Part shown: piece after piece, positions 1 to 11,479 of the stretch
Layout of the letters: the number at the start of each line of letters is the position of its first letter
How positions within the stretch are numbered: position 1 is the first letter of the stretch
Origin: Lantana camara
Lineage: Eukaryota; Streptophyta; Magnoliopsida; Lamiales; Verbenaceae
Direction: 5' to 3'
Assembly: GCA_037501455.1 (NCBI GenBank)
Contig: CM074856.1
Coordinates: 17,815,001-17,879,000, forward strand
DNA length: 64,000 nt
Translations under genes and position numbers: made by a program
The notes under the pieces: generated by a model
Databases searched by the model: none
What the model saw: the letters and a program-made list of their open reading frames with translations, nothing else
What the model was told of the DNA's origin: nothing

Positions 1-800
1 GATGCTTCTAGCTTATTTCTAGAAGTTGATCTCCAAACTCTCCCTAAGTGCTTAGAAAAAATAGATAAAGTGCGAGTTCTTTTTTCTTGGAGTTTGCAAA
101 CATCACCTAATTTTTGTTTTAGAACACTAATTTCTCCAGCAATTTGACCACTAGAATCATAGCACAAAGCTCTAAGGTGCTTGCTTGGTAGAATATTTCT
201 AACATAGTGCTTTGGGCTAGTTCATATGCCTATTGAAAAGAACCAAGCACAGTGTAGCTCAACGGAGGTCACAAAGAAAATGGGCACATAAGGCTTAAGT
301 TTCTCAAAAGTTGGCTTCTCTTAGTTTAACATCAGGATCCAAGCTCATAAAAAAGTTATATTGCAAATTTTCCTCCATAATTTGGACCTTCCAGAAAACT
401 TCTGTATAACAGTTTTATTTCACTTGCAAATAACGTTCTGGTGTTATTTTCGTTTCAGGTTTGCAGGGGAACGGCTGTGATGCTGGTTTCCCCAACCGAC
501 GGAACGGATGAAATTGCCAATCCGTTTGTCCAGCCTGACGGGGCATCATAGACAGCTTTCTTGAAAATTTGAAGTTATGGTCATTTCCCTCTACCTTCTG
601 GTAATCAGTAGTTACAAGTATTGTATCTGTCATTAAACAAGTTAATTAGTTGCTATGGCAGAGATGAAAATATGTACTCAATCGTGTAACTTTCTCTATT
701 AGATTCTACTACCAGCATGCTTAAGGAAGAACACAAGTTTTTGTTGAATGTACTTGTCCTGATTCAGTTGCCCAACAGCTTGAACTATTCTATTTTCTAA
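1..800. other. unassigned flank
   Basis: No gene can be assigned here. A 72-codon open frame on the minus strand (415-633) matches no family I recognise and could be chance or a terminal exon of a gene lying mostly outside the window. The stretch ends where the tandem array begins. Confidence 0.4.
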
Positions 801-3800
801 ACGAGATATACATCTTGTGCATGGATAATTCGAAAATATCATTTTACCGTTTTGTATCGGATACTATCATGTTGGAAATTTAACAAAAAAGTTTGTGTTC
901 CCCTGTGCGTATTTGTGCATTTTCGACGGGACTTCATGTTTGACCCTATTATGCATGGATAAGGATACAGCGACACGGATACCGCAACACAATTTATTTA
1001 TTTTTTTCAATTTTTCACATGAGTGTCGGACACTGTGGTCGATACGAGTGTCTGATAATTTAGCCATAGGACTAATTTCTATGAGTGTCACCTTTTCCAT
1101 TCTATGAGATGTTTATAATTTAGCAACGGGATTAATTTCTGTAGTCGACAGTGAATCTCCTGAACTAAATCTACTCCTTGGTCAGTTTTTACATCCTATA
1201 AGGTGTTTACAATTCAATGAGAAAATTAATTATCGTAATCGACGGTGAATACCTTAAATTAGACCAAAATAAACTCGAAGGTGAATGCCCTAAACTAGAT
1301 TAAATAAACGAGATATACATCTTGTGCATGGATAATTCGAAAATATCATTTTACCGTTTTGTATCGGATACCATCATGTTGGAAATTTAACAAAAAAGTT
1401 TGTGTTCCCCTGTGCGTATTTGTGCATTTTCGACGGGACTTCATGTTTGACCCTATTATGCATGGATAAGGATACAGCGACACGACACGATAAGGATACC
1501 GCAACACAATTTATTTATTTTTTTCAATTTTTCACATGAGTGTCGGACACTGTGGTCGATACGAGTGTCTGATAATTTAGCCATAGGACTAATTTCTACG
1601 AGTGTCACCTTTTCCATTCTATGAGATGTTTATAATTTAGCAACGGGATTAATTTCTGTAGTCGAGAGTGAATCTCCTGAACTAAATCTACTCCTTGGTC
1701 AGTTTTTACATCCTATAAGGTGTTTACAATTCAATGAGAAAATTAATTATCGTAATCGACGGTGAATACCTTAAATTAGACCAAAATACACTCGAAGGTG
1801 AATGCCCTAAACTAGATTAAATAAACGACATATACATCTTGTGCATGGATAATTCGAAAATATCATTTTACCGTTTTGTATCGGATACTATCATGTTGGA
1901 AATTTAACAAAAAAGTTTGTGTTCCCCTGTGCGTATTTGTGCATTTTCGACGGGACTTCATGTTTGACCCTATTATGCATGGATAAGGATACGGCGACAC
2001 GACACGATAAGGATACCGCAACACAATTTATTTATTTTTTTCAATTTTTCACATGAGTGTCGGACATTGTGGTCGATACGAGTGTCTGATAATTTAGCCA
2101 TAGGACTAATTTCTATGAGTGTCACCTTTTCCATTCTATGAGATGTTTATAATTTAGCAACGGGATTAATTTCTGTAGTCGACAGTGAATCTCCTGAACT
2201 AAATCTACTCCTTGGTCAGTTTTTACATCCTATAAGGTGTTTACAATTCAATGAGAAAATTAATTATCGTAATCGACGGTGAATACCTTAAATTAGACCA
2301 AAATAAACTCGAAGGTGAATGCCCTAAACTAGATTAAATAAACGACATATACATCTTGTGCATGGATAATTCGAAAATATCATTTTACCGTTTTGTATCG
2401 GATACTATCATGTTGGAAATTTAACAAAAAAGTTTGTGTTCCCCTGTGCGTATTTGTGCATTTTCGACGGGACTTCATGTTTGACCCTATTATGCATGGA
2501 TAAGGATACGGCGACACGACACGATAAGGATACCGCAACACAATTTATTTATTTTTTTCAATTTTTCACATGAGTGTCGGACACTGTGGTCGATACGAGT
2601 GTCTGATAATTTAGCCATAGGACTAATTTCTATGAGTGTGTCACCTTTTCCATTCTATGAAATGTTTATAATTTAGCAAAGGGATTAATTTCTGTAGTCG
2701 ATAGTGAATCTCCTGAACTAAATCTACTCCTTGGTCAGTTTTTACATCCTATAAGGTGTTTACAATTCAATGAGAAAATTAATTATCGTAATCGACGGTG
2801 AATACCTTAAATTAGACCAAAATACACTCGAAGGTGAATGCCCTAAACTAGATTAAATAAACGAGATATACATCTTGTGCATGGATAATTCGAAAATATC
2901 ATTTTACCGTTTTGTATCGGATACTATCATGTTGGAAATTTAACAAAAAAGTTTGTGTTCCCCTGTGCGTATTTGTGCATTTTCGACGGGACTTCATGTT
3001 TGACCCTATTATGCATGGATAAGGATACGGCGACACGACACGATGAGGATACCGCAACACAATTTATTTATTTTTTTCAATTTTTCACATGAGTGTCGGA
3101 CACTGTGGTCGATACGAGTGTCTGATAATTTAGCCATAGGACTAATTTCTATGAGTGTCACCTTTTCCATTCTATGAGATGTTTATAATTTAGCAACGGG
3201 ATTAATTTCTGTAGTCGACAGTGAATCTCCTGAACTAAATCTACTCCTTGGTCAGTTTTTACATCCTATCCTATAAGGTGTTTACAATTCAATGAGAAAA
3301 TTAATTATCGTAATCGACGGTGAATACCTTAAATTAGACCAAAATAAACTCGAAGGTGAATGCCCTAAACTAGATTAATTAAACGAGATATACATCTTGT
3401 GCATGGATAATTCGAAATTATCATTTTACCGTTTTGTATCGGATACTATCATGTTGGAAATTTAACAAAAAAGTTTGTGTTCCCCTGTGCGTATTTGTGC
3501 ATTTTCGACGGGACTTCATGTTTGACCCTATTATGCATGGATAAGGATACGGCGACACGACACGATAAGGATACCGCAACACAATTTATTTATTTTTTTC
3601 AATTTTTCACATGAGTGTCGGACACTGTGGTCGATACGAGTGTCTGATAATTTAGCCATAGGACTAATTTCTATGAGTGTGTCACCTTTTCCATTCTATG
3701 AGATGTTTATAATTTAGCAAAGGGATTAATTTCTGTAGTCGATAGTGAATCTCCTGAACTAAATCTACTCCTTGGTCAGTTTTTACATCCTATAAGGTGT

Positions 3801-3902
3801 TTACAATTCAATGAGAAAATTAATTATCGTAATCGACGGTGAATACCTTAAATTAGACCAAAATAAACTCGAAGGTGAATACCCTAAACTAGATTAAATA
3901 AA
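801..3902. repeat. six-copy ~0.52 kb tandem array
   Basis: Six head-to-tail units start at about 801, 1308, 1825, 2342, 2861 and 3383, with lengths 507, 517, 517, 519, 522 and 519 bp. Small indels explain the length differences: unit 1 lacks 10 bp present in the others, units 4 and 6 carry an extra GT, and unit 5 carries an extra 5 bp. Units look over 95% identical by eye. Each unit holds an older internal duplication with a 94-bp offset (for example 1098 and 1192). No conserved reading frame is seen. This is satellite-like DNA, probably local expansion by unequal crossing-over. Confidence 0.95.
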
Positions 3903-5437
3903 CTTCGTATTAGTGAGAAGTTTTGAATTTTAATTTGATATTTTAACTAGAGGTTTCGTATTCGAGTTGTAATGTAATTTAATTTGACAATAAAATTATA
4001 ATGATAATAGAATCAATTGTAAAAAAAGAAAAAAATTTATAGGACAAAAAAGGGAAATGTTATATGAGAATTTTGTGGCATATAAAAAATGAAAAATGAA
4101 GGACCAATCTAAGTAAGACCAATAAATGGTCTTTCCCTCCCATGATGGCTACACCATGTCTATCCAATACGTGGCAATATTTAACTACAAATAATAGATT
4201 TTGGAGTCACGTTAATAGACTTTCCGATTCCTCTTTATATCTGCCAATTTCTTTTCAATTTCGCAAATATGATATTCCACGACAAAATATATATTTAAAT
4301 CAAAGAAATACTAATTATTACTAATTACTAATTATTTTTTACTACCTTTTCTTTCCTCGTATTCTATCATATATTTACTCTTGGTTTTGGTTGAATAGTA
4401 TGGGATGGGAGTCTCGATAAATTACCCTACGTTTATTGTACTGTTTCTCCTTATATATATGCCGGTTTAATTAGTTCCCTTTATTTCAAAATTTATCCAT
4501 TTATATATATTACTAGTGAAGGAAATTAGAGGTGCTCGACTGCTTGTGAAGTCCTTCCTGACTATCAAGAAGTGGCTCCAAAATTCAGAGGTCCGGTTGC
4601 TTAATTACATCATAGGTTTCAAATCTTTCAATTTAGTGTGTTTTTATTTAAGATGAACTTACTATAGGAATAATAGAATAAATATATCCGAGTTTATATT
4701 AAATTTTCAAAAGTATTTCCATCTCTTTCCATTATATCATGTGTTATCTTTTTACAATTACATTAATTTAGTTTATCTAAACTCATTTTCTTAATATGTG
4801 GGACTATTATCATCTGTGTTTTGCAACAACAAAAAAAAAGACCTTTGAGCAATCACATGGTCGTTATTTTTAATCATAGGATTAGGATAATAGAAACTGA
4901 GGGGTAAAATATAATAAATAAACAACATATAAGTTTCATTGCTTATTTTTATTATTTTTCTTAAGAATCTGAAGAAAATTCAAATTTGAGATAGGTGCGG
5001 TTCAAAATCTCTCAAAAATAAGCCCTTTACTTGATGATACTTGAGAAGTTTTATCATATATCCCGTAAGTTGTGTTTTTGTTCATGCGACGTGAAGAAAC
5101 TTCTATAGTTCACTCTTTGGTTAGGTTCACACTTTTTTTTTGTGTGTGGTTAAAATAGGGCGAAGATCTTTTTCGAGGCTCGCCCCTCGTATGGTTACGC
5201 TCACACTTAATTTTTTTTTTTTTTGGTAAAATAAAAAATTAAAAAAAAAATTATAGGAACGTTAAGTTTCCTGAAATTATTATTTCTTATTTAACAGATG
5301 ATGTTAATAATTTGTTATTCATTCAGTTGAGTTAAAAAGAGAAAAAATCTAAAAAGCTAGAAGCAACACCTAACTTTTATGAACTCCCGTATACTTTTTA
5401 ACAAGTTGCAATTTCTTTTGTTTTGTTGTTTTTATAT
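3903..5437. other. AT-rich intergenic DNA
   Basis: No supported gene. Short open frames here are not conserved-looking, and homopolymer runs and AT-rich tracts dominate. I see no element ends. Confidence 0.5.
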
Positions 5438-5446
5438 ATCCTAAAA

Positions 5447-5626
5447 GGAAAATTCTAGCCCAGACCAGGCTCGGCCGAACCCCAACCAATTAAAGAGCAA
5501 GTGTGTTACACTCGCAATTTGATTGGTCACTTTCCCTAAATTTTCCACCAACCACAGGGCAAGTGTAAAACACTCGCCCCCTCATTACACCGGTTTGGCC
5601 GAGCCAGGCTCGGGCTAGAATTACCC
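5447..5626. mobile_element. MITE, Mutator-type (180 bp)
   Basis: Terminal inverted repeats of about 35 bp bound this element: the left end has TTCTAGCCC and GGCTCGGCC, and the right end has the same blocks inverted. It is flanked on both sides by the 9-bp direct repeat ATCCTAAAA (5438-5446 and 5627-5635). A 9-bp target duplication with long terminal repeats is the signature of Mutator-like elements. It is non-coding and GC-richer than its surroundings. Confidence 0.85.
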
Positions 5627-5635
5627 ATCCTAAAA

Positions 5636-6553
5636 TACCCACGAGGTTCATGACATACTACTTCTTGTTGTAAAATATAATTAGATTAATCTCTTAATAA
5701 CAACAAAAGCAATGGAAACAATCCTAAGGCAAACTTGTAAGATATGGTTATTGTTAAAAGAAAGTTCCATTTTTGGGAGTATCCGTATTTTCACTAATTC
5801 AATTTTAGTCCTAATTTTTTTTTTAAATAGTTTTTTTATTTTTTAAAAAAAGGTTGAACATTGTTTTTGTTTGTGTTTTGTAAGAAAAATTCTCATGTGT
5901 CCTTCGTGTACTTCGTTAGTGGGATTAATTGTCTTTAAAGCAAATTTTTTTTTTTTTTATTGTAACGATATATGACCGTAAAATAAATTATCGTTGCCTA
6001 AACCCTAACGATAAAAAAACATCAAATATGATTACAATTGTGAAAAATATCATAATGAGTTTTACTGGATGTGAAGGGCACACGAGAATTTCGTATAAAG
6101 AACTAACATTAAAAAATATTATACTATTTTTATAAGAAGTGAAAATAAGTACATTTTGTACGGGACAAAGAGAAAAATTAATAATAAGTATGTACACCTA
6201 TTAATAAATTTAATCATAAATTTGAGTCTCACTAAAATTAGTTAAAAACTAAGATTAATCCTCTTTAAAAAAGAAATAATCAATTTAGTGCCATGCTATT
6301 TCAACTAAAGATGTGATACTCTATCAATTCGGCATCATGCTCATTCATTCGGTGCATTACTAATTCAACTAAAAATATCATGCTAATTCCACTAAATATC
6401 TCATTTTTGAGTTCCTAAATACACAATGAAAAATATATATTCTTCATTAGGATTAAGATATTCATTACTAATTATAATAATCAGTTCTTTCGTCGAATTA
6501 CGACCACTCACGATTAAAAAATTTTAAATAAAATTTTTAAAATTACTCCATAT
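5636..6553. other. AT-rich intergenic DNA
   Basis: No supported gene. Two overlapping short open frames on opposite strands near 5929-6197 look like chance. Confidence 0.45.
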
Positions 6554-6562
6554 TTAAAATTA

Positions 6563-6953
6563 GGGATAAATATTTTTTACCATCCAAACTATGACTATTT
6601 TTGTAATTTACCATCCAAACGCCATCTAAACCATTTTTTTTTATGATTTTGGGAAAAAAATTTGATACGTAACATTTTTTTAAAATATACACGTTACACC
6701 AAACCACCTTCAAATGGCGTTTTATCACAAATACAAAGATTGAATGGTGATTTACAATGAAAATTTACTTGGATGATAAATTACAAAAATGAAGTATATT
6801 TTCCTAAAACATACATATCACACCAAATCACCTTCAGATAAGATAACGTTTTATCACAAATACAAAGATTGGATGATAATTTACAATAAAAATTTATTTA
6901 GATGATAAATTATGAAAATGAACATAATTCAAATGATAAAAAATATTTATCCC
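6563..6953. mobile_element. MITE, Mutator-type (391 bp)
   Basis: The ends read GGGATAAATATTTTTTA on the left and its inverse on the right. A perfect 9-bp target duplication TTAAAATTA flanks it (6554-6562 and 6954-6962). Inside, a block of roughly 140 bp is present twice in diverged form (around 6690 and 6820, both with TTTTATCACAAATACAAAG). It is non-coding. Confidence 0.85.
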
Positions 6954-7692
6954 TTAAAATTAAAATTCGATGAAAATAAATGAATGAATCCATTCTACTA
7001 CGTTACATCTTTTAAGTTTTGAAAGACGTTTTATGGTCCCATAATGAGACAGCAATTTAGAGTAAAGTTGGTCGGCCCAATCCATGATGAGTTGTAGAAA
7101 ACATATAAAAGAAATACCCTCCTAATTTATCACCACAACCAACAACAAGACACCTTCATACGGAAACCATGCACTTGCCTGCATTATGTCGCCATCAATA
7201 TTTCGTTTTCACCCACAAAAATCAATAAAATTTCCATTACCATACATAAATATCCAGTAGAATGAGTCGAAGAAAAGGGCAATTGAGGGAGACAGTGGGG
7301 AAGCATAATCTATAGTTCATCATTCAATTGAATATGAATCGGAATTTGATTTAATGATAATAACTTCCTTCAATCCGAAAACCAAAAATCACACCAAGAT
7401 AAACGAGAAATTTTACAGGTTTGTAACAATAATTATCACTTTCTTTTCTTATAAATTTAATTTAAAAAAAGGAAAAGAAAAAGGGAAATAGGAAAATAAC
7501 GCATGAATATTTTCATTCCTGTCCTCCGATGTTTCTTCTCTACCTGCCTGGAGAAGAATCGTCTTCAATCTAAGAGAACTGCAGCAACCGGTATGGAGAT
7601 CGAGCTATGATCTTCAAATTTCGTGTAGGCGTGGAGAATTTTCATGCGTATATGTAGATTGGAGTACGCGTTTCGTTTTTCCTTTGTCGCGT

Positions 7693-8190
7693 TCAAATTT
7701 TGACTATCTTCGCAGCTTTGACCACCGGATTCTCCCTCGCGATCGCCTCCCGGCCGGCGGTTTTGTAATCGTAGCTGCAGTCGTGGCGATCGGAGTACCG
7801 ATGATCGGCGCAGAATAATTCCCCGCACCGGCACCGGAACCCGGTCAGACCTACCTTCCTCCGGCATCCCGAGCACCGATTCACCGCTCTCTTCACCGGC
7901 GGCGGCGCCTCCGAGGACGCGTCCTCCTTCTTCAGATCCCCGCTCGTCTCAGGCAGAACCAATCTCCTCTCCGGCGAACGCCTCGTGGACGAGGTGGATC
8001 TGAAGGATTTCGGCGAAGAAGCCGCGGCGGCGGAGGTGGAGGGCGCTACCGCTACTGCGGGGTTAGTGAAACAGTTCTGGCACAAATTGTTGGTGGTGGA
8101 ATTACCGGGGACACCGCATTTGACGCAGAGCGTGATGGTCTCAGGTACGACCTTGAACTCCGTCTCTTCATTCTCGGTTCTCTGCGCCAT
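7693..8190 (-). CDS. SAP5: A20/AN1 stress-associated protein, SAP5-like
   Basis: A 165-residue, intronless A20/AN1 zinc-finger protein. The A20 finger uses C22, C25, C37 and C40. The AN1 finger near the C-terminus uses C106, C109, C120, C122, C127, H130, H136 and C138. In plants this family acts in abiotic-stress and ABA responses; A20 domains can bind ubiquitin and some members, including Arabidopsis SAP5, act as E3 ligases. I chose the ATG at 8190 because the protein then begins MAQRTE, as I recall for SAP5; an in-frame ATG at 8211 would add seven residues. The first A20 pair is CxxC, tighter than the Cx3C of the second SAP gene in this window but within the family range. The middle (41-100) is low-complexity, rich in S, A and P. 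The orthology call rests on memory of the Arabidopsis protein. Confidence 0.95.
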   Translation of the reverse strand: MAQRTENEETEFKVVPETITLCVKCGVPGNSTTNNLCQNCFTNPAVAVAPSTSAAAASSPKSFRSTSSTRRSPERRLVLPETSGDLKKEDASSEAPPPVKRAVNRCSGCRRKVGLTGFRCRCGELFCADHRYSDRHDCSYDYKTAGREAIARENPVVKAAKIVKI

Positions 8191-8470
8191 GGGCGTGATG
8201 AAATCGTGCAAAAAGATGGATTGCCGTATCTGATTGTTGGCGGGGGGAGAGAGATTTTAGAGAGAGAAAAAAGTGGTGGTGGGTTGGAGAGATAAGGGGG
8301 AGCTGGAATTTGAAGGGCGTGAAGTCGGTCATGTTGAGAGAATATAGGGACGCGTATTAGGCAATTGGATTGTGTGAAAAGACCGAAATAGCCTTGCACA
8401 ATTGCTATTTCGTCTCTGTGGCTGTGGGTGTGGGGTGCTTTCTAGACAAGTCTGATGTGGTATTACGTGG
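8191..8470 (-). promoter_or_regulatory. 5'UTR/proximal promoter of SAP5-like gene
   Basis: On the coding (minus) strand, 8240-8300 is a CT-rich tract typical of plant 5' leaders. A CCAAT box lies at 8364-8368, and an ACGTG core (ABRE-like) lies near 8465. The ABRE-like core would fit stress induction, but this is inferred from motifs only. Confidence 0.4.
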
Positions 8471-8479
8471 ATATTCTCC

Positions 8480-8487
8480 CTTTTATA
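8480..8487 (-). promoter_or_regulatory. candidate TATA box, SAP5-like gene
   Basis: TATAAAAG on the minus strand, about 290 bp upstream of the chosen start codon. It implies a leader of about 260 nt. Other starts nearer the ATG are possible. Confidence 0.4.
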
Positions 8488-9020
8488 CAATAAAGACAAT
8501 TTTAAAATTTTCATTTTATTGTATCATGTCGTGTCAGATATTTGTATCGAATATCGTGTTCGATACTCTTTACGTGAAAATTCAAGAAAAAATCTTTGTT
8601 GTCGTATCCATATCGTATTTGTATCATTGTACCTATATCCGTATATCATAGAATTAAAGTTTATATATTCTGGCTGAATTGTACGTATCTATACTTGTGA
8701 ATTGATAGACTACTGGTTAAAATTTTATTAAGGGTAATTGGAGAATTAATATTAATCCCTCCTTATGGGGAAAAAAAATTTCTAATTGGGGGTGGGAATT
8801 CGGGGTCCGTCCCGACTGGATCGAATATTTCCCAATCGGAACGGGAAAATTAGGATTTTAAAATTTCGGGACGGGTACCGGATCCCGACACCAAATCTCA
8901 GGATCGGGATCGGAAAGTAATTTGCTACCCAATTGAGAAATTCGGGTACCCGAATTCCCCGAAGTATTAAAATAAAATAAATCATATTATATAATATATA
9001 TATTATACTTAATATTATTA

Positions 9021-9311
9021 GGGGGGCAATTCCTTAAAACTCCCCATGGGTTTGAAAACTTCCTTTTAGCTCCCCATTTTCAAATACATCATTTGGGGTT
9101 TTAGATACGCGATTCTAGGATTTAGATACGCAATTCTGGGATTTGGATACATGATTCTGGGATTTAGATACATGATTTTTTCCTTGTATTTCAAATACAT
9201 CATTTGAGGTTTTAGATACGCGATTCTTGAGTTTTTAATACATCATTTTTGAAAATGGGGAGCTAAAAGGAATTGGGCTTATCATTTGGGGAGTTTTCTG
9301 GAATTCCCCGA
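9021..9311. mobile_element. Tourist/Harbinger-like MITE (291 bp)
   Basis: Long inverted ends share AATTCC, AAAACTCCCC and TTTTAGCTCCCCATTTT. TTA occurs directly on both sides (9018-9020 and 9312-9314), as in PIF/Harbinger insertions. It is nested inside the hAT-like element. Confidence 0.65.
9111..9173. repeat. 21-bp tandem repeat x3
   Basis: Three 21-bp units starting at 9111, 9132 and 9153, related to GATTCTGGGATTTAGATAC, inside the Tourist-like MITE. Confidence 0.85.
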
Positions 9312-10017
9312 TTAGGGGTTGTAAATTATAAATAAGTTATTAACTTAATAAGTTATTTGACTAATGACTACAATCTTACGGTTTAAAATTTAAAAGAGCA
9401 ACAAGGCTAATGACAATTTTATTCTGTAATAAACTAATGATAAATTGATGAAATTGGATGGAATTTTATTCTATAATGATAATTTTATAAATCGGTGGAA
9501 ATATGGTACTGGATAATTTGCCGTAATAATGTTCGGTAAACAATTGAAAATTGTCAAAATGAACCTTTTGGATTATTTAACATTTAAATATATTTATTAA
9601 AAAATATTTTCTAAAATATATAAAGAAGAGGGAAAAAGTAAAATTTATGTCGGGCTTCCCGAGCTCGATCTCGAGCCAGGCCCGAATCCCGAGCTCCTTG
9701 ACATTTTCGAGACGGGATCGGGGTACCCAAAATTTCATCCAGATCTAGATTTCCCCGAATCCCGAACTCCCCGTCCCACACTCACCCTTAATTCTAATGG
9801 AGCCAATAGAGTTTTGTTCAATTAGTTCTCTCTACGGCAGTTACCCAAATTCGAAATCCAATTTGGGGGTGTGCCATAAAAAATTTATATATATTTCTAA
9901 TGGAATCGGACGCATATCATAATTAGTTTCAATCAGGCTTTAAATAGTATTTTCAAGTCGGTTCAAATTAAAAATAAGACACTATTTTGTGTTAGTTTGA
10001 ATTTTGTTGTCGATCTG

Positions 10018-10163
10018 ATAGTTGATTCGATTATCCTAACATGAGTGTAGCTGCTAGTTTGATCCTTGTGGCTGTGACCTATTCCGACTTATAGTTGATT
10101 CGATTATCCTAACATGAGTGTAGCTGCTAGTTTGATCCTTGTGGCTGTGACCTATTCCGACTT
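10018..10163. repeat. exact 73-bp tandem duplication
   Basis: Two adjacent copies (10018-10090 and 10091-10163) are identical as far as I can read, so the duplication is recent. No coding content is evident. Confidence 0.95.
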
Positions 10164-11040
10164 ATCCTCGAACGAGACATACAATTGGTCGGTTTGATTT
10201 AAAATAAATAAATAAATAAAATGACTTCTAATGAACAAATATATTTAATATTTATTTTGCTATGTTGTATCGTATTATATCGGATATGTGTATCAAACAT
10301 CAATATAGAATACATTTTACGTAAATAAAAAAGCGTTTATATTACCATATTTAAATCATATTGTTTCGTATCGGTACCGTCGTATATGTATCATGTTTCA
10401 TAGAGAATAACTACGATTTGAGAAATATAAATTGTTGTTTATTTATTATAAACTTAGTTAAATGATATTTTTTTAAGAATATATTATTATCTTTTCTAAG
10501 GACAGTTATTTTTAAGTACAAGAGAAAATTTAATTTATTAAAAATTTTAGTATTAAAGAATAAATTAAATTTTCTCTCACTACTAGGTACTTAACACTCA
10601 TTATCCGTTTCTAAGGATAATTCATTTCTACCATCATAATAATTATTATTATCAATTATTTTTTATTTTATTTTAATTTATAAAACTATGTATACTGAAA
10701 TATTTACTTTTATTTACGATATGAAATTTTGGTTGTCCAATCTGTTTTTTCATTTTTGTTATTAGGAATTCTACTTTAGTGAAAAATTACTCTTTATATA
10801 GATATTATCAAATTATATAAACAACAAATGTCCAACAATGTCTTAAAAAATATTTTTATTTGAATTTATTAATAAAAAATATATATATATATATATATAT
10901 ATATCTTTGCGAGATATTTGATTCATTTGAATAAAATCACATAAAAGATCATTTATTTACTAAAATTTATATATTTATGTAAGTGGTAAAATAGATTTTA
11001 GCGATATTATTTGCATGTTCAACTAAAGATGGTTGATTTG
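10164..11040. other. AT-rich intergenic DNA with (AT)n
   Basis: No gene seen. It includes an (AT)n microsatellite at about 10879-10904 and a degraded stretch (10260-10400) with GTATCGG/TCGGATA words that recall the 0.8-3.9 kb array. Confidence 0.5.
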
Positions 11041-11045
11041 CCAAG

Positions 11046-11166
11046 AGGGGTTAGTTAAGTGGTCTGAGGGTTCTTTCTCGAAGGCAAGGTCCAGGGTTCG
11101 AATTCCTTGGACCACTTGGGGTGTGTGTGTTATGTGTTAAATGATTAAAGATTCTTTTTTTCAAGA
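11046..11166 (+). mobile_element. tRNA-derived SINE-like repeat
   Basis: It has an RNA polymerase III box A-like block (TTAGTTAAGTGG, about 11051) and a good box B (GGTTCGAATTCC, about 11095), followed by a GGGGTGTGTGTGTT tail. Related copies at 11383, 13386 and 63925 share the box B and GTGTGTGT-type ending followed by poly-A. It does not fold as a complete tRNA, so I call it a SINE-like retroposon. Confidence 0.6.
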
Positions 11167-11382
11167 TAATTAATTAAGTACGAATCCATCTAATTATTTG
11201 AGGATATCCTATTAAAAAAAACAACAACTAGACATGTTAGACTGGACCGGTAGTTTCAAGATTCTAAAGTATTATATACAGATAAATATTGACGAAGCAA
11301 AAAGAATTATTATTCAAGTTAAAAAGGGTCCGTAATGTTTTTTTTTTTTTTTTTTTTTTAATAATAATAAAATTTTTTTTTT

Positions 11383-11474
11383 AAATACACACCTCCCAAG
11401 TAGTCAGAAAAATTCGAGCTCGAGTCATTACCTTCGAGAAAGAAGACTCGAATCACTTGAACCAACCCCCATCG
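11383..11474 (-). mobile_element. tRNA-derived SINE-like repeat
   Basis: A minus-strand relative of the 11046 copy, with GGGGTTGGTTCAAGTG near its start, CTTTCTCGAAGG in the middle and a GGAGGTGTGTATTT end running into a poly-A tail (poly-T on the plus strand, 11373-11382). Confidence 0.55.
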
Positions 11475-11479
11475 ATTTT

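Larger units (their letters stand above)
8787..9790. mobile_element. hAT-like non-autonomous element, interrupted
   Basis: Inverted GC-rich ends (GGGGGTGGGAATTCGGGG on the left; the inverse of GGGTGAGTGTGGGACGGGG on the right) bound an AT-rich core. Flanking octamers TTTCTAAT and ATTCTAAT match at 7 of 8, consistent with an aged 8-bp hAT duplication. Subterminal blocks rich in CCCGAATCCCGA recur. A younger MITE sits inside at 9021-9311. No transposase remains. Confidence 0.5.

Noticed and set aside
415..633. 72-codon minus-strand frame as a gene
   Set aside because: No recognisable family, no clear splice or promoter context; kept only as a note on the flank.
801..3902. CRISPR-like array
   Set aside because: Units are ~520 bp, contiguous and without spacers, in a plant genome.
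4142..4324. 60-codon frame
   Set aside because: Low-complexity AT-rich translation with no support.
7565..7876. 103-codon minus frame overlapping the SAP5-like gene
   Set aside because: Shadow of the A20/AN1 coding sequence in another frame.
11046..11118. functional tRNA gene
   Set aside because: Box B is good but no acceptor stem or anticodon arm forms; repeated copies with poly-A indicate a SINE.
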